Part shown: piece after piece, positions 1 through 8,685 of the stretch
Layout of the letters: every line of letters begins with the position of its first letter
Position numbering within the stretch: position 1 is the stretch's first letter
NCBI RefSeq assembly: GCF_018502485.1
Contig: NZ_CP075546.1
DNA from: Methanospirillum purgamenti
Lineage (GTDB): Archaea; Halobacteriota; Methanomicrobia; Methanomicrobiales; Methanospirillaceae
Length of the DNA: 64,000 nt
Strand: one strand, 5' to 3'
Notes under the pieces: model-generated
Database searches by the model: none
The model's input: the letters and a program-made list of their open reading frames with translations, nothing else
Told to the model about the DNA's origin: nothing
Made by a program: the position numbers and the translations under genes

Positions 1-972
1 GAGAACTTCCCCAATCGGTGAGAGGCACTGGTTTGCAGGTGGGGATGGGACTTTTGCCTGCTGCATGGCGGATTGCAGACGTGCTAGACCATCAGCATCC
101 AGTTTATTGGCTTTTGTTGTCTCTTTGAGGCCGGCCAGTTGGATGATCTCATGGGCTGTCTTCTGGCCGACCCTAGAGAAACTGTTGATGAGAAATGGTT
201 CAAGTGGCTCTTTCGAACCGGCTGCTATTCGTTTGAGTTCTCCAAGTTCAACTCCGTGCGGATGAGGGAGTATGGCCTGAGGGGGGATGATCGGTTCATC
301 ACTGGCCCGGTCAAAGATGATTGCTTCCCCGTCTATCTCTACCCTGAGCCGGGCATGGGGGTTGACCACCGAGGTGTACCGCAGGTATTCAACCAGCCTC
401 TTCCTGGCGGTGAGGGAGCTCTTAAACTCAATTTCTATTCTGGTCCCATGTACCCGGTCCCATGTGGTCTCTTCCCTTTTCAGGATCTCAGGCTCATTGG
501 TCTCGGTTTTTATCTGGACCTGGAACCGGAATGCCGGACGGTCAGACCCGCACCGGGAGATAACAAGCGTCGGTCTGCCACTTGTCAGCTGGGCATAGAG
601 GACGGCGGCAGATATCCCGATACCCTGCTGTCCGCGTGACTGCCTGATCTGGTGAAACCGTGAACCATAGAGGAGTTTTCCAAAGACATAGGGGATATTA
701 TCCGGAACAATGCCCGGCCCGTTGTCCTCCACAACAACCTTAAAGATATCGCCCTCCATCCGGAAGATACCAAGATAGATATCAGGAAGGACTCCTGCTT
801 CCTCACAGGCGTCAAGGGCATTATCAATCGCTTCTTTTACTGTGGTGACTATGCCACGGGTCGGGGAGTCAAAACCGAGAAGATGTTTGTTCTTCTCAAA
901 AAATTCAGCAACACTTATACTTCGCTGTTGTTTTGCAAGATCATCAGCATGAGCAGGTTTTGGTGATGCCAT
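1..972 (-). CDS. top6B: DNA topoisomerase VI subunit B, partial
   Basis: This is the ATPase subunit of type IIB topoisomerase, which with the A subunit relaxes and decatenates DNA by ATP-driven double-strand passage. Translation from ATG at 972 gives 324 residues and runs off the left edge, so the C-terminal part is missing. The GHKL ATPase fold is visible: EAIDNALDACEEAG near residue 47, VVEDNGPGI near residue 80 and QSRGQQGIGISAA near residue 110. The stop of hisS lies 4 nt upstream of the start, so the two are probably cotranscribed. Sure of the family. Confidence 0.95.
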   Translation of the reverse strand, partial: MASPKPAHADDLAKQQRSISVAEFFEKNKHLLGFDSPTRGIVTTVKEAIDNALDACEEAGVLPDIYLGIFRMEGDIFKVVVEDNGPGIVPDNIPYVFGKLLYGSRFHQIRQSRGQQGIGISAAVLYAQLTSGRPTLVISRCGSDRPAFRFQVQIKTETNEPEILKREETTWDRVHGTRIEIEFKSSLTARKRLVEYLRYTSVVNPHARLRVEIDGEAIIFDRASDEPIIPPQAILPHPHGVELGELKRIAAGSKEPLEPFLINSFSRVGQKTAHEIIQLAGLKETTKANKLDADGLARLQSAMQQAKVPSPPANQCLSPIGEVL

Positions 973-976
973 AAAA

Positions 977-2203
977 TTATGCGGATGTCAGTTTCTCTAT
1001 TGCCTCATCGGCGGTGACCTTCTCCTGGGTTCCAGCCTTCAGGTCTTTGAGGGTAATGGTCCCGGTTGCAACTTCTTCCTTTCCGATGATGACCGCATAG
1101 TCTGCACTCTTTCCTGCAGCCTTCATCTGGGCAGAAAAGCTCCGGTCCATCAGGTCGGTCTCGGTGATGATACCATTCATCCTGAACTGCTCGGCTACCG
1201 TAAGAGCATAGTCCCGTCCTTCGCTTGTGGTGATGATCATCACCTGCGGCTGCCAGGGGATCCAGCTCTCCTCTCCCAGAGCGACCATCACCCGGTCAAA
1301 GCCGATGGCAAATCCGGCCGACGGGGTATCTTCTCCTCCAAAGAGATGGGCAAGACGGTACGCACCTCCACCAAGGATCTGGTTTTCGGCACCAAGCCCC
1401 TCGGCAAAGCATTCAAAGACGACCCCGGTATAGTAATCAAGACCCCGGGCAATGGCCGGGTTAATCTCGTACAGGATACCTGATGCATCAAGGATGGCAA
1501 ACATCTCCCGTATCCGTGCGGCCTCCGGGATCTCTCCGATGACTGCAAAGACATCATCAAGCGTCCGGGCACCACACAGTCGGATGAGGGGATCACAGAG
1601 TTGGTCCTGTCCGATATCGCGAAGGTATGTTACTGCGGCTTCCTCTTCCCGCTTATCGAGAAATGCCCGTATTTTTTTCTTGTCGCCATCGGCAAGATCA
1701 GCAAGGAGGGTCCGCATAAAAGAGAGATGACCAATGCGGAGAACAAACTTCACTCCTGCGGTCCTGAGAAGGTCATATCCGAGCGTGATAACCTCCGCGT
1801 CCCCCATGGCAGAATCTGCTCCGATAAGTTCTGCCCCGAACTGCCAGAACTGGCGGTATCTTCCCTTTTGTGGGCGTTCATACCTGAAACAGTCGGCAAA
1901 ATAGCACCATTTGATTGGCTTGTTAAGAGAACGCCCCTCTTCAACATACGTCCGGAGGACCGGTGCGGTCAGTTCTGGCCTCAGTGCAAGAGATCTGCCG
2001 CCCTTGTCCTCAAACACGTACATCTCGTTGATGATTCCTTCTCCTGACCGGATGGTGAAGAGCTCCAGTTCTTCAAATACTGGGGTTGCTATCTCCCGGA
2101 ATCCATAGAGTCGTGCCCGTGCCCGCATCCGTGCTTCTATCTCACGACGCCGTTCCATCTCGTCAGGGAGCATATCCCGTGTCCCGCGTGGTTTTTGTAT
2201 CAT
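977..2203 (-). CDS. hisS: Histidyl-tRNA synthetase
   Basis: Class II aminoacyl-tRNA synthetase that charges tRNA-His in the cytoplasm. The 408-residue product begins MIQKPRGTRDMLPDE, the usual HisRS N-terminus. It contains motif 2 (FRYERPQKGRYRQFWQ), the histidine-binding segment ARGLDYYTG, and a C-terminal anticodon-binding domain from about residue 320. An in-frame ATG lies 33 nt upstream, but the start at 2203 has an AGAAGGT ribosome-binding site and fits the family. It sits between a small membrane protein (4 nt gap) and top6B, all on the same strand. Confidence 0.96.
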   Translation of the reverse strand: MIQKPRGTRDMLPDEMERRREIEARMRARARLYGFREIATPVFEELELFTIRSGEGIINEMYVFEDKGGRSLALRPELTAPVLRTYVEEGRSLNKPIKWCYFADCFRYERPQKGRYRQFWQFGAELIGADSAMGDAEVITLGYDLLRTAGVKFVLRIGHLSFMRTLLADLADGDKKKIRAFLDKREEEAAVTYLRDIGQDQLCDPLIRLCGARTLDDVFAVIGEIPEAARIREMFAILDASGILYEINPAIARGLDYYTGVVFECFAEGLGAENQILGGGAYRLAHLFGGEDTPSAGFAIGFDRVMVALGEESWIPWQPQVMIITTSEGRDYALTVAEQFRMNGIITETDLMDRSFSAQMKAAGKSADYAVIIGKEEVATGTITLKDLKAGTQEKVTADEAIEKLTSA

Positions 2204-2207
2204 AATG

Positions 2208-2558
2208 TTACCTTCTGGTATTTTTCCGGGGAACACTCCCGAAGAACCTGGTTATTGCCGGTTCGTTTGTCCAGATCTTCTCTCTCTCCTCTTTTCCCTG
2301 AAGGTACAGGCCAAGCAGGACAATCCCGGTCCCAAGGATGGAGACCTCCGGCCACAGAAAGACGATACCTGCACCAGCGGTTGCAAGCGCAGTCTGGTAT
2401 ACTCCGTGTATTGAGGCTTTCCTGTACCCGGGAAGGAGGGACCGTGCCCATATCCGGATATCACGAAGCCAGAGGAAGATACAGACAAGAACGCCAAAGA
2501 CCGATATCAGAAAGAGAATACTCATCGCAATGAACCTATTATGTACTGTTTCTTGCAT
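2208..2558 (-). CDS. Small integral membrane protein, unknown function
   Basis: I do not recognise this 116-residue protein. It has a hydrophobic N-terminal helix (SILFLISVFGVLVCIFLW), a basic loop, then one long or two short hydrophobic stretches around residues 52-85, and a charged C-terminal tail (KEEREKIW), so two or three membrane spans. It ends 4 nt before hisS on the same strand and starts 16 nt from divergent larB, so it may lead the hisS-top6B operon. The start is uncertain: ATG at 2525 is a plausible alternative, and 2603 would run into larB. Confidence 0.6.
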   Translation of the reverse strand: MQETVHNRFIAMSILFLISVFGVLVCIFLWLRDIRIWARSLLPGYRKASIHGVYQTALATAGAGIVFLWPEVSILGTGIVLLGLYLQGKEEREKIWTNEPAITRFFGSVPRKNTRR

Positions 2559-2574
2559 ATCGTACTTATTCCAT

Positions 2575-3351
2575 ATGGAGAAAGGACTGGATCTGAAACA
2601 CATTCTGCAGGCGGCATATGATCATACCATGAGTCCGGATGAGGCTCTGGCACAAATATGTGCTGAATCCGTTCTGCCGGTCGGCTCGGTAGCATGTCTT
2701 GATATGTCCAGGAAGGCCCGGTGCGGAATCCCTGAAGTAATCCTTGCAGAAGGAAAAGAGCCTGCTCATCTCCGTTCTATTGTTGAAAGCTATGTCACAT
2801 CCGCCGGCAGGTGTATCATATCCCGGCTTGACCCTGAACTTGCTGTATCTCTCATGGAATGGGCACGGAGTGAGGATATTTTATCTGCATGGTCGGATGA
2901 AGGGCGCGTTCTCGTCCTGGCGAAAGGGACGACGGCTCCGAAGACCGGGGGAGTTGTCGGGATCATCACCGCCGGCACGTCTGATATCCGGGTTGCTGAA
3001 GAGGCCAGGGTTATTGCTGAAGAGATGGGCTGTGAGGTCCGCAGGGCATATGATGTCGGTGTTGCCGGGATTCACCGCCTCTTCCCGGTCATTCGCGAGA
3101 TGGAAGGGTGTCATGCCTTCGTCGTTGCAGCGGGAAGGGAAGGGACTCTTCCGTCTGTGGTGGCAGGCCTTGTGGATCGTCCGGTTATCGGGGTGCCGGT
3201 CTCAACCGGGTATGGGTACATGGGCGCAGGTCAGGCTGCTCTTGCCAGCATGCTTCAGTCTTGTTCGGTCCTGACGGTGGTCAATATTGATGCAGGATTT
3301 GTTGCCGGTGCCTCTGCCGCAATGATCGCAAACCTGGTGGTGAGATCATGA
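2575..3351 (+). CDS. larB: Nickel-pincer cofactor biosynthesis protein LarB
   Basis: LarB carboxylates and hydrolyses nicotinic acid adenine dinucleotide in the first step to the nickel-pincer nucleotide cofactor of lactate racemase-type enzymes. The product has 258 residues. The C-terminal half resembles PurE/AIR carboxylase, with GIITAGTSDIRVAEEA near residue 125, RAYDVGVAGIHRL near 155 and GVPVSTGYGYMGAGQAAL near 210. ATG at 2575 is chosen because upstream codons lie inside the divergent gene. It overlaps nadM by 4 nt, which makes sense because both act on pyridine nucleotides. No larC or larE is seen in the window. Confidence 0.9.
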   Translation: MEKGLDLKHILQAAYDHTMSPDEALAQICAESVLPVGSVACLDMSRKARCGIPEVILAEGKEPAHLRSIVESYVTSAGRCIISRLDPELAVSLMEWARSEDILSAWSDEGRVLVLAKGTTAPKTGGVVGIITAGTSDIRVAEEARVIAEEMGCEVRRAYDVGVAGIHRLFPVIREMEGCHAFVVAAGREGTLPSVVAGLVDRPVIGVPVSTGYGYMGAGQAALASMLQSCSVLTVVNIDAGFVAGASAAMIANLVVRS

Positions 3352-3872
3352 TTCGGGCGCTTTATATTGGTAGGTTTCAGCCCTATCACAACGGTCACCA
3401 TTACGTGATAAACCAGATCGCAAAAGAAGCAGACGAACTCATCATTGGGATTGGCAGTGCTCAGATGAGTCATGAACCTGCAGATCCTTTCACCGCCGGA
3501 GAACGGGTCCTTATGATCACTGGTGCCCTTCAGGATCTGCACAAACCACTGTATGTCATCCCGCTTGAGGATATCAATCGCAATGTATTGTGGGTATCAC
3601 ATGTCCGTGCAATGACACCACCATTTCACCGGATTTACTCAGGGAACCCGCTTGTCATCAGGCTCTTTCATGAGGCCGGGATTGAGGTACTCAGTCCTGC
3701 TATGTATGAGCGGGCAACATTATCAGGGACGAAGATCAGGGGCCGGATTGTCAGTAACGAGCTTTGGGAAGACTATGTTCCTCCTCCAGTTGTCAGAGTG
3801 ATTCAGGAGATAGATGGAATATCCAGAATAAGGGCACTGAACCAGGATGATGGGGACTACCCCGGATTATAA
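3348..3872 (+). CDS. nadM: Nicotinamide-nucleotide adenylyltransferase NadM
   Basis: Archaeal NMN adenylyltransferase, which joins NMN and ATP to form NAD+. The 174-residue length is typical. The nucleotidyltransferase signature GRFQPYHNGHH is at residues 8-18 with the catalytic HxGH-type motif at 14-17, and the C-terminal ISTxxIR-like motif reads LSGTKIRGRI. The start overlaps the larB stop by 4 nt (ATGA), suggesting translational coupling. Pairing with LarB, which uses NaAD, links this operon to pyridine nucleotide metabolism. Confidence 0.96.
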   Translation: MIRALYIGRFQPYHNGHHYVINQIAKEADELIIGIGSAQMSHEPADPFTAGERVLMITGALQDLHKPLYVIPLEDINRNVLWVSHVRAMTPPFHRIYSGNPLVIRLFHEAGIEVLSPAMYERATLSGTKIRGRIVSNELWEDYVPPPVVRVIQEIDGISRIRALNQDDGDYPGL

Positions 3873-3883
3873 GGAGATGGGTC

Positions 3884-5173
3884 ATGTTTGAATCAATAAA
3901 AAAAATATTCAGCAAAACATCAGAAAAAGTATCAAAATCAGCGATATCACTGGAAGAGCTCCCTGCCTGGCTTGATGAGAAGGAAGCAGATTGTATCTCC
4001 CGCCGGAATGCAGCATCCACGAGTTCACGTGAAAGACTCCTGAAACTTGAACAGGATCTTCACCAGCTTCTGACAGAGTTTGGCGATGAGTCATCAGATG
4101 AACCCCATCACCACAAAGTGGAGCAGGTCAACCGTCACGCTCTCCCCCAGTTCTGTAAAAAGATAGAATCAGAACTTGAAGGTGATTTCTCAGAGGATGA
4201 TGAGATCTTTTATCGGGAAGTTGCCGGACTTATCAACGGGTGTTTTAAGGCGTACCGGGGGCCGGGCAGATACCTGCACCATCTCTATCCTGATGAAGTG
4301 AAGGTCTTTAAACAAACCCTGGATCAGATGGGTCACGAAATGAATCGTATGACCGAGGTAATTCGTATTTCACGAGAACGTCTCACACACATTGCTGAAA
4401 TGCGTGATCTCCTGCATGAACGGGATGCCCTGATGGAGGAAGATTCGCGGGCAGATGCAGAAGAGAAAAAATATGAAATCCGGTTATCTGAACTCAGAAC
4501 AGAACTCCAAAAAGCCGAGTCAGAGCTGGAGCATCTGGTTGCTTCAGATCTCTATGCCTCATATCTGCATCTTGAAGATGAGACCGAAAAGCTCAGACAG
4601 CAGATAGAGAAAGCCAGTGAAACATGGGAGTCCCAGATCCGAATTGCAATCCCGGTATGGAAGAGAGCAGTGAAAGCCTTCCAGGAACAGGCAAAACCAG
4701 TAGATGAAAAGAACATGGAGGATCTCATTCAACAGGCCTCGTCACCCCGTCGTGATGACGATGAGATGGCACGACTGGTTTCCTTGACGGCAAAACCTCT
4801 CTTCACTCTGTTCGAGTCGGGAACCGTACAGGCAAAGAACTCGTTTGAAAAGAATCTTTTCACATCAGCTGATGAATATGCAAAAAAATTCAGTGAGATA
4901 TCCACCAGTCTGCACACCCTCTCTGGTGAACTGAACAATAAGAGAAAAGAACTTGAAAAAAATCCAACCCTGGATCAGAAGAATCACATCGCCCAGACCA
5001 TTGGTGAAGCACAAAAAAGGATAGATGAGATGAACCAGGAAGAGGAGAAGCAAAAAGAGAGACTCTCATCCCTGAATGAAAGAAAAAAAACCATCCTTGA
5101 AGATCTGAAAAAGAAATTTTCTGAATTTACCGAAGAGGAGATGGATCTTACGCTCCCAGGTGAAGATACATGA
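3884..5173 (+). CDS. Coiled-coil protein, unknown function
   Basis: A 429-residue soluble protein with no enzyme motif that I recognise. Residues about 160-260 and 340-420 are rich in Glu, Lys, Leu and Gln with heptad character (for example RLSELRTELQKAESELEHL), predicting two long coiled coils around a helical middle. There is no signal peptide or membrane helix. A short His-rich spot (DEPHHHK) is near residue 73. It lies 11 nt after nadM and overlaps the next small gene by 4 nt, so it belongs to the larB-nadM operon. Similar proteins are probably methanogen-restricted, but that is inference. Confidence 0.75.
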   Translation: MFESIKKIFSKTSEKVSKSAISLEELPAWLDEKEADCISRRNAASTSSRERLLKLEQDLHQLLTEFGDESSDEPHHHKVEQVNRHALPQFCKKIESELEGDFSEDDEIFYREVAGLINGCFKAYRGPGRYLHHLYPDEVKVFKQTLDQMGHEMNRMTEVIRISRERLTHIAEMRDLLHERDALMEEDSRADAEEKKYEIRLSELRTELQKAESELEHLVASDLYASYLHLEDETEKLRQQIEKASETWESQIRIAIPVWKRAVKAFQEQAKPVDEKNMEDLIQQASSPRRDDDEMARLVSLTAKPLFTLFESGTVQAKNSFEKNLFTSADEYAKKFSEISTSLHTLSGELNNKRKELEKNPTLDQKNHIAQTIGEAQKRIDEMNQEEEKQKERLSSLNERKKTILEDLKKKFSEFTEEEMDLTLPGEDT

Positions 5174-5430
5174 GAACGACACGAACCCTCCCGGTTGAGA
5201 TGGGAACGGTTGCCTGTCTTCCTACGAAACGTGAAGATATCGAAAAATGCAGGTTTTGTGTTCATTCGGTACGGTTTGGCATCCCTGGAAAAGAGATCCC
5301 ATCCCCTGCCCGGGCCTTTTGCACCATGAGCCGGGCAACTGAAGAAGTTGACCTCAAAAAAGTCATCAGTGTGGTATGTGATGATGCAGGACAAGAAGGT
5401 TTTCGCAGCATCATGAATGTTATCGGCTAA
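5170..5430 (+). CDS. Small conserved Cys-containing protein, unknown
   Basis: An 86-residue protein starting in the ATGA overlap with the coiled-coil gene. It contains CRFCVHS near residue 28 and a third Cys near residue 51, a possible but incomplete metal site, and has no membrane segment. Its last 11 nt overlap the convergent cobQ gene. Tight coupling and normal codon use support a real gene. I cannot name the family. A redox or metal-binding partner of the coiled-coil protein is only a guess. Confidence 0.65.
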   Translation: MRTTRTLPVEMGTVACLPTKREDIEKCRFCVHSVRFGIPGKEIPSPARAFCTMSRATEEVDLKKVISVVCDDAGQEGFRSIMNVIG

Positions 5431-6859
5431 AAAAGGGAATTATCTCCTCTATCCGGACATGAGCCTCGATGTGATCTGCGAGGGCATCAAAAGGATCCTT
5501 GTCCTGTGTTGGTGGTGTCCATGCAAGTCCCTTCCGTTCGCAGAGGAAGGCAACAAATGCTGCAGCGACATCAGGGGATGTGAAAAGACCGTGCATATAG
5601 GTTCCAATTAGCAGCCCATCTTCACTGACTACTCCCTCTCCTGAAAATGCTTCTTTGATCTCACCCCTGCAGGTGGTTCCCATATGGATCTCATATCCTG
5701 ATACAGATGCGATTTTTACCAGAAATGGTCCGTGACCTGATGATGTGCGTGTCACCTGCACCGTTGTCTTCTCATACCCGGAAAACGTGGTTGTGCAGGG
5801 AATAAGACCGAGGCCTTGGTATTCTCCCTCTTTTGACTCAACCCCGGAATCAAGAATCCGTTCGCAGAGCATCTGGTAGCCACCACAGATACCGATAATA
5901 GGGATTCCTTGAGCCCTGGCGTTTTTGATCTCATCACCTGTTCCTGACACAATCACTTCTTTAAGATCTTCAATGGTGTTTTTTGTTCCTGGAAGAATTA
6001 TGGCATCAAAACCGGTCAGTGGTGTTCCGGGTTTTACATACCTGACCGACGCATACCGCTCAAGAACCTCATAGTCGGTGAAGTTGGATATCCGGGGCAG
6101 GTGGATGACGGCTATCTCAACCGGAGCACTTTTGGCTGTTTTATCCTGCAATGAAAGGGAGTCTTCACTGGGGATATCCACATCTGTCATTGGTACAAGA
6201 CCTATTGCAGGAACGCCGGTAAGATCCTCAAGGATTCTCATCCCATCTGAGAAAAGAGCAGGATCTCCCCTGAACTTATTGACGATGACTGCTTTAACCA
6301 ACGGGCGGATGTCATCCGGAAGGAGTGAGATCGTTCCATATACTTGTGCAAACACCCCTCCCCGTTCAATATCTGCAACCAGAATAATCGGAAACCGAAG
6401 TGCCCTAGCGAGACCGATATTTGCGATATCACGATCAAAAAGATTAACTTCAGCAGCTCCTCCTGCTCCTTCAACAACGAGGGCACCATACCTGCTTTTG
6501 AGCGTTTCTGCAGCTTTTAATGCAACGGTTAGGAGGTTATCTGTTACTTTGTAGTAGTCACCGGCATACACATCGTGGTGTGGTTTTCCCAGGAGAACAA
6601 TTTGTGATGACTGGTCTCCTTTTGGTTTGAGAAGGATGGGATTCATCTCAACACTGGGGGGAATGCATGCCGCAAATGCCTGCATTGCCTGGGCTATTCC
6701 GATCTCGCCCCCATCATTGGTTACCCAGGAGTTCAGGCTCATATTTTGTGATTTAAATGGAGCAACAGATATCCCACGCCTTCGCAGAATTCGGCAAAGC
6801 CCGGCTACCATCGTGCTCTTCCCGACATGAGAAGCGGTCCCCAGGACCATAACAGACAT
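5420..6859 (-). CDS. cobQ: Cobyric acid synthase CobQ/CbiP
   Basis: Glutamine-dependent amidotransferase that amidates adenosylcobyrinic acid a,c-diamide to cobyric acid in corrinoid synthesis, needed for the methyltransferases of methanogenesis. The 479-residue protein has an N-terminal P-loop-like domain (LGTASHVGKSTMVAGLC, residues 6-22; SQNMSLNSW near 45) and a C-terminal class I glutaminase domain with nucleophile motif GICGGYQML and the His of YMHGLF. The start at 6859 gives the standard N-terminus; longer in-frame extensions do not resemble the family. It is monocistronic here and convergent with the small Cys-protein gene. Confidence 0.95.
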   Translation of the reverse strand: MSVMVLGTASHVGKSTMVAGLCRILRRRGISVAPFKSQNMSLNSWVTNDGGEIGIAQAMQAFAACIPPSVEMNPILLKPKGDQSSQIVLLGKPHHDVYAGDYYKVTDNLLTVALKAAETLKSRYGALVVEGAGGAAEVNLFDRDIANIGLARALRFPIILVADIERGGVFAQVYGTISLLPDDIRPLVKAVIVNKFRGDPALFSDGMRILEDLTGVPAIGLVPMTDVDIPSEDSLSLQDKTAKSAPVEIAVIHLPRISNFTDYEVLERYASVRYVKPGTPLTGFDAIILPGTKNTIEDLKEVIVSGTGDEIKNARAQGIPIIGICGGYQMLCERILDSGVESKEGEYQGLGLIPCTTTFSGYEKTTVQVTRTSSGHGPFLVKIASVSGYEIHMGTTCRGEIKEAFSGEGVVSEDGLLIGTYMHGLFTSPDVAAAFVAFLCERKGLAWTPPTQDKDPFDALADHIEAHVRIEEIIPFFSR

Positions 6860-6990
6860 AGAACTCAGGTATGCTGGATGAAGATAATATAGTGCAGCAA
6901 CCACTTCCATCCACAGATATGAAAAATTCGGAATATGCCGGGATATTTCATGATAAGCATTTAATAGTAAAACATGAGATGGAATAAGTA

Positions 6991-7296
6991 ATGAATGGTG
7001 GTATCTGCTCCATATGTGGGCTACCAAAGGAACTCTGTATCTGTGAGGAAGTTGCAAAAGAACAGCAGCGAATAAACGTGAAAGTGAATAAACGTCGGTA
7101 CGGGAAAGAAGTCACCGTTATTGAAGGGCTTGATCCGACTGACATTGATCTAGAAGATCTTTCAAAGTTTATGAAGAGCAAACTGGCCTGTGGCGGTACG
7201 GTGAAAGGCAACTCCATAGAATTACAGGGTAACCACCGTGAAAGGGTTATCAATCTCCTTGGCACAAAGGGATATGCGGTGGATAATATCTCTTAA
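6991..7296 (+). CDS. Translation initiation factor aIF1 (SUI1/eIF1 family)
   Basis: aIF1 binds the 30S P-site region and enforces accurate start-codon selection. The 101-residue product has an N-terminal zinc-binding motif CSICGLPKELCIC (Cys 6, 9, 16, 18), seen in many archaeal aIF1 proteins, then the SUI1 domain with NKRRYGKEVTVIEGL and KLACGGTVKGNSIELQG. A TATA-like TTTAATAG near 6959 predicts a very short leader. It is transcribed alone and converges on the arv operon with a 13-nt gap. Confidence 0.95.
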   Translation: MNGGICSICGLPKELCICEEVAKEQQRINVKVNKRRYGKEVTVIEGLDPTDIDLEDLSKFMKSKLACGGTVKGNSIELQGNHRERVINLLGTKGYAVDNIS

Positions 7297-7309
7297 ATTA
7301 TAAAAGAGG

Positions 7310-7684
7310 CTATTTTTTCTTTTTTTGCCGAATCATCGAGTGTAAATCAAGGCGGTATGTATCCTCTCTTCCGACCCTGACTACCCGGTCATCTGATTCA
7401 GCCAGGCGTGACAGATTCAAATCATACCGACCAGGTTCGATAATTCTGATGCTTTCTATTGAATCCGGATCCTGGTTAATTGAGGCGGGTTTTGTGTCAT
7501 GAGTTTTTTCCTGAGAGAGATCAGGTTGCGCTGATTCTTGAACTTCAGTTGCGGTCCCCTTTTGTTCCCCCCTTCTCCTACCATTTTCAAATACAAATTT
7601 TCCACACCCGCAGACCGGACACCCATCCCTGAGATGACGGGCATCAGGGAACAGGGTTTTACAGCCGGCACAACGATGGGGCAT
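7310..7684 (-). CDS. arvC: Zinc-ribbon protein, OapC/ArvC family (DUF2072)
   Basis: A 124-residue protein with an N-terminal zinc ribbon (Cys 5, 8, 22, 25; also Cys 27), a low-complexity polar linker at about 38-80, and a conserved C-terminal segment (IRIIEPGRYDLNLSRL, then DTYRLDLHSMI) ending in a Lys run. It is the last gene of a three-gene operon after a DUF2073 protein and an Era-like GTPase. From memory, this trio corresponds to ArvA/B/C of haloarchaea, where the GTPase drives extracellular vesicle formation. The role of this subunit is unclear; it could be a GTPase-associated structural factor. Confidence 0.85.
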   Translation of the reverse strand: MPHRCAGCKTLFPDARHLRDGCPVCGCGKFVFENGRRRGEQKGTATEVQESAQPDLSQEKTHDTKPASINQDPDSIESIRIIEPGRYDLNLSRLAESDDRVVRVGREDTYRLDLHSMIRQKKKK

Positions 7685-7687
7685 CGA

Positions 7688-8059
7688 TTACCTACCTGAT
7701 ATCCAGGCGCTGATAAGGCCCCTGTCTTTGCGGATCATCTTGAGTTGATTCGCAGGACCGATGACAGTCAGTCTCCTGCTTTCATCATCGCCTCTGATAA
7801 ATCTTGAGAACACACTTGTCCCTCTTTGTTTTGAGGGATATGTCTCAATCTCAATACCGGAAAAACCGTCTGGAAGGATCTCCTGCATGGTCATCTCAAT
7901 AAGGACAGATTGTTCATCGGGTGTCAGGCCGGATTCAAGAATGACTATGGTCCCTTCACGGACATTATCCAGAATAAGCCTGATCTTTTCCATTGAAGCC
8001 ATCTGGGCAAGCCGTTCTTCAGATATGAGGTCTATTCGTACACCCTGCATGATATTCAC
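7688..8059 (-). CDS. arvB: DUF2073 protein, OapB/ArvB family
   Basis: A 123-residue soluble alpha/beta protein (MNIMQGVRIDLISEERLAQM...), recognised as the DUF2073 family that co-occurs with the neighbouring small GTPase in euryarchaea. No catalytic motif is evident. Conserved-looking stretches include GTIVILESGLTPDEQSVLIE and the C-terminal RLTVIGPANQLKMIRKD. It overlaps the GTPase gene upstream by 4 nt and is 3 nt from arvC, so the three are translationally coupled. It is probably a partner or regulator of the GTPase. Confidence 0.85.
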   Translation of the reverse strand: MNIMQGVRIDLISEERLAQMASMEKIRLILDNVREGTIVILESGLTPDEQSVLIEMTMQEILPDGFSGIEIETYPSKQRGTSVFSRFIRGDDESRRLTVIGPANQLKMIRKDRGLISAWISGR

Positions 8060-8685
8060 CTGAAATGCTGGACCATCTCTTCATAGAGACTTTCTATCTG
8101 GGTTCCATCAAGACATGAAACCGGCACAACCGGATGCTGGGGGAATGCACTTCGTATCCGTTGAGGTGCCGCATCAGGAAGATCGATCTTGTTTGCTGCG
8201 ATAATCACCGGTAGTTTCCTGCTCTCGATGATACCAATCATCATGATATTGACTTGTGCAAAGGGATCGAGGGTTGCATCGATCATATAGATGACCCCAT
8301 CAATATCCTCTCTAAGCCAGTGCATGGCCTCTGCAACTCCTTCTGTCGCTTCGCGTGCCCTGGTTATCGCATCTTCCCGTTCTATCCCGTATTCTAAAAA
8401 CTCTTTATAGTCAACCCTGGTGGTAACGCCGGGTGTATCAACAATATCGATAGTAATTGAGCGGCCATTTGAACTGGTTATAGTAATGTTTCCTGTTCTT
8501 ATTGCTCGTCTGGTTTCATGGGGCACCTCACTGGTTGTTCCTGAAATTGCTCCTGACCAGTCTTCAGCTATCCTGTTTGCAAGAGTTGTTTTTCCCGCAT
8601 TTGGTGGGCCATAAATACCAATGCGGGCGGTTTTCTTCTGAAAAAGACCTGATAGGATTCGCGAGAGTGTCTGGCTTATACCCAT
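8056..8685 (-). CDS. arvA: Era-like small GTPase, ArvA (OapA) family
   Basis: A 209-residue small GTPase with every G motif visible: G1 GPPNAGKTT (residues 26-34), a G2-region Thr in SGTTSEVPHETRR, G3 DTPGV, G4 NKID and a G5-like VSCLDG. A short basic/hydrophobic N-terminus may associate with membrane. In Haloferax the homologue (ArvA) is reported to be required for extracellular vesicle production; transferring that role here is inference. It heads the arvA-arvB-arvC operon. A TATA-like element (TTTTTAAAAATA) about 20 nt upstream predicts a leaderless or nearly leaderless mRNA. Confidence 0.88.
   Translation of the reverse strand: MGISQTLSRILSGLFQKKTARIGIYGPPNAGKTTLANRIAEDWSGAISGTTSEVPHETRRAIRTGNITITSSNGRSITIDIVDTPGVTTRVDYKEFLEYGIEREDAITRAREATEGVAEAMHWLREDIDGVIYMIDATLDPFAQVNIMMIGIIESRKLPVIIAANKIDLPDAAPQRIRSAFPQHPVVPVSCLDGTQIESLYEEMVQHFR

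Noticed and set aside
139..639. A 166-codon reading frame on the plus strand
   Set aside because: It lies wholly inside top6B on the opposite strand; the minus-strand translation has the GHKL ATPase motifs and this one resembles nothing.
1601..2047. A 148-codon plus-strand frame
   Set aside because: Antisense shadow of hisS, whose synthetase motifs cover the same bases.
2744..3274. A 176-codon plus-strand frame in a different frame from larB
   Set aside because: Low-complexity Leu/Ser/Arg translation; larB in the other frame has conserved motifs.
6078..6554. A 158-codon plus-strand frame
   Set aside because: Antisense of cobQ, with no ribosome-binding site and no recognisable domain.
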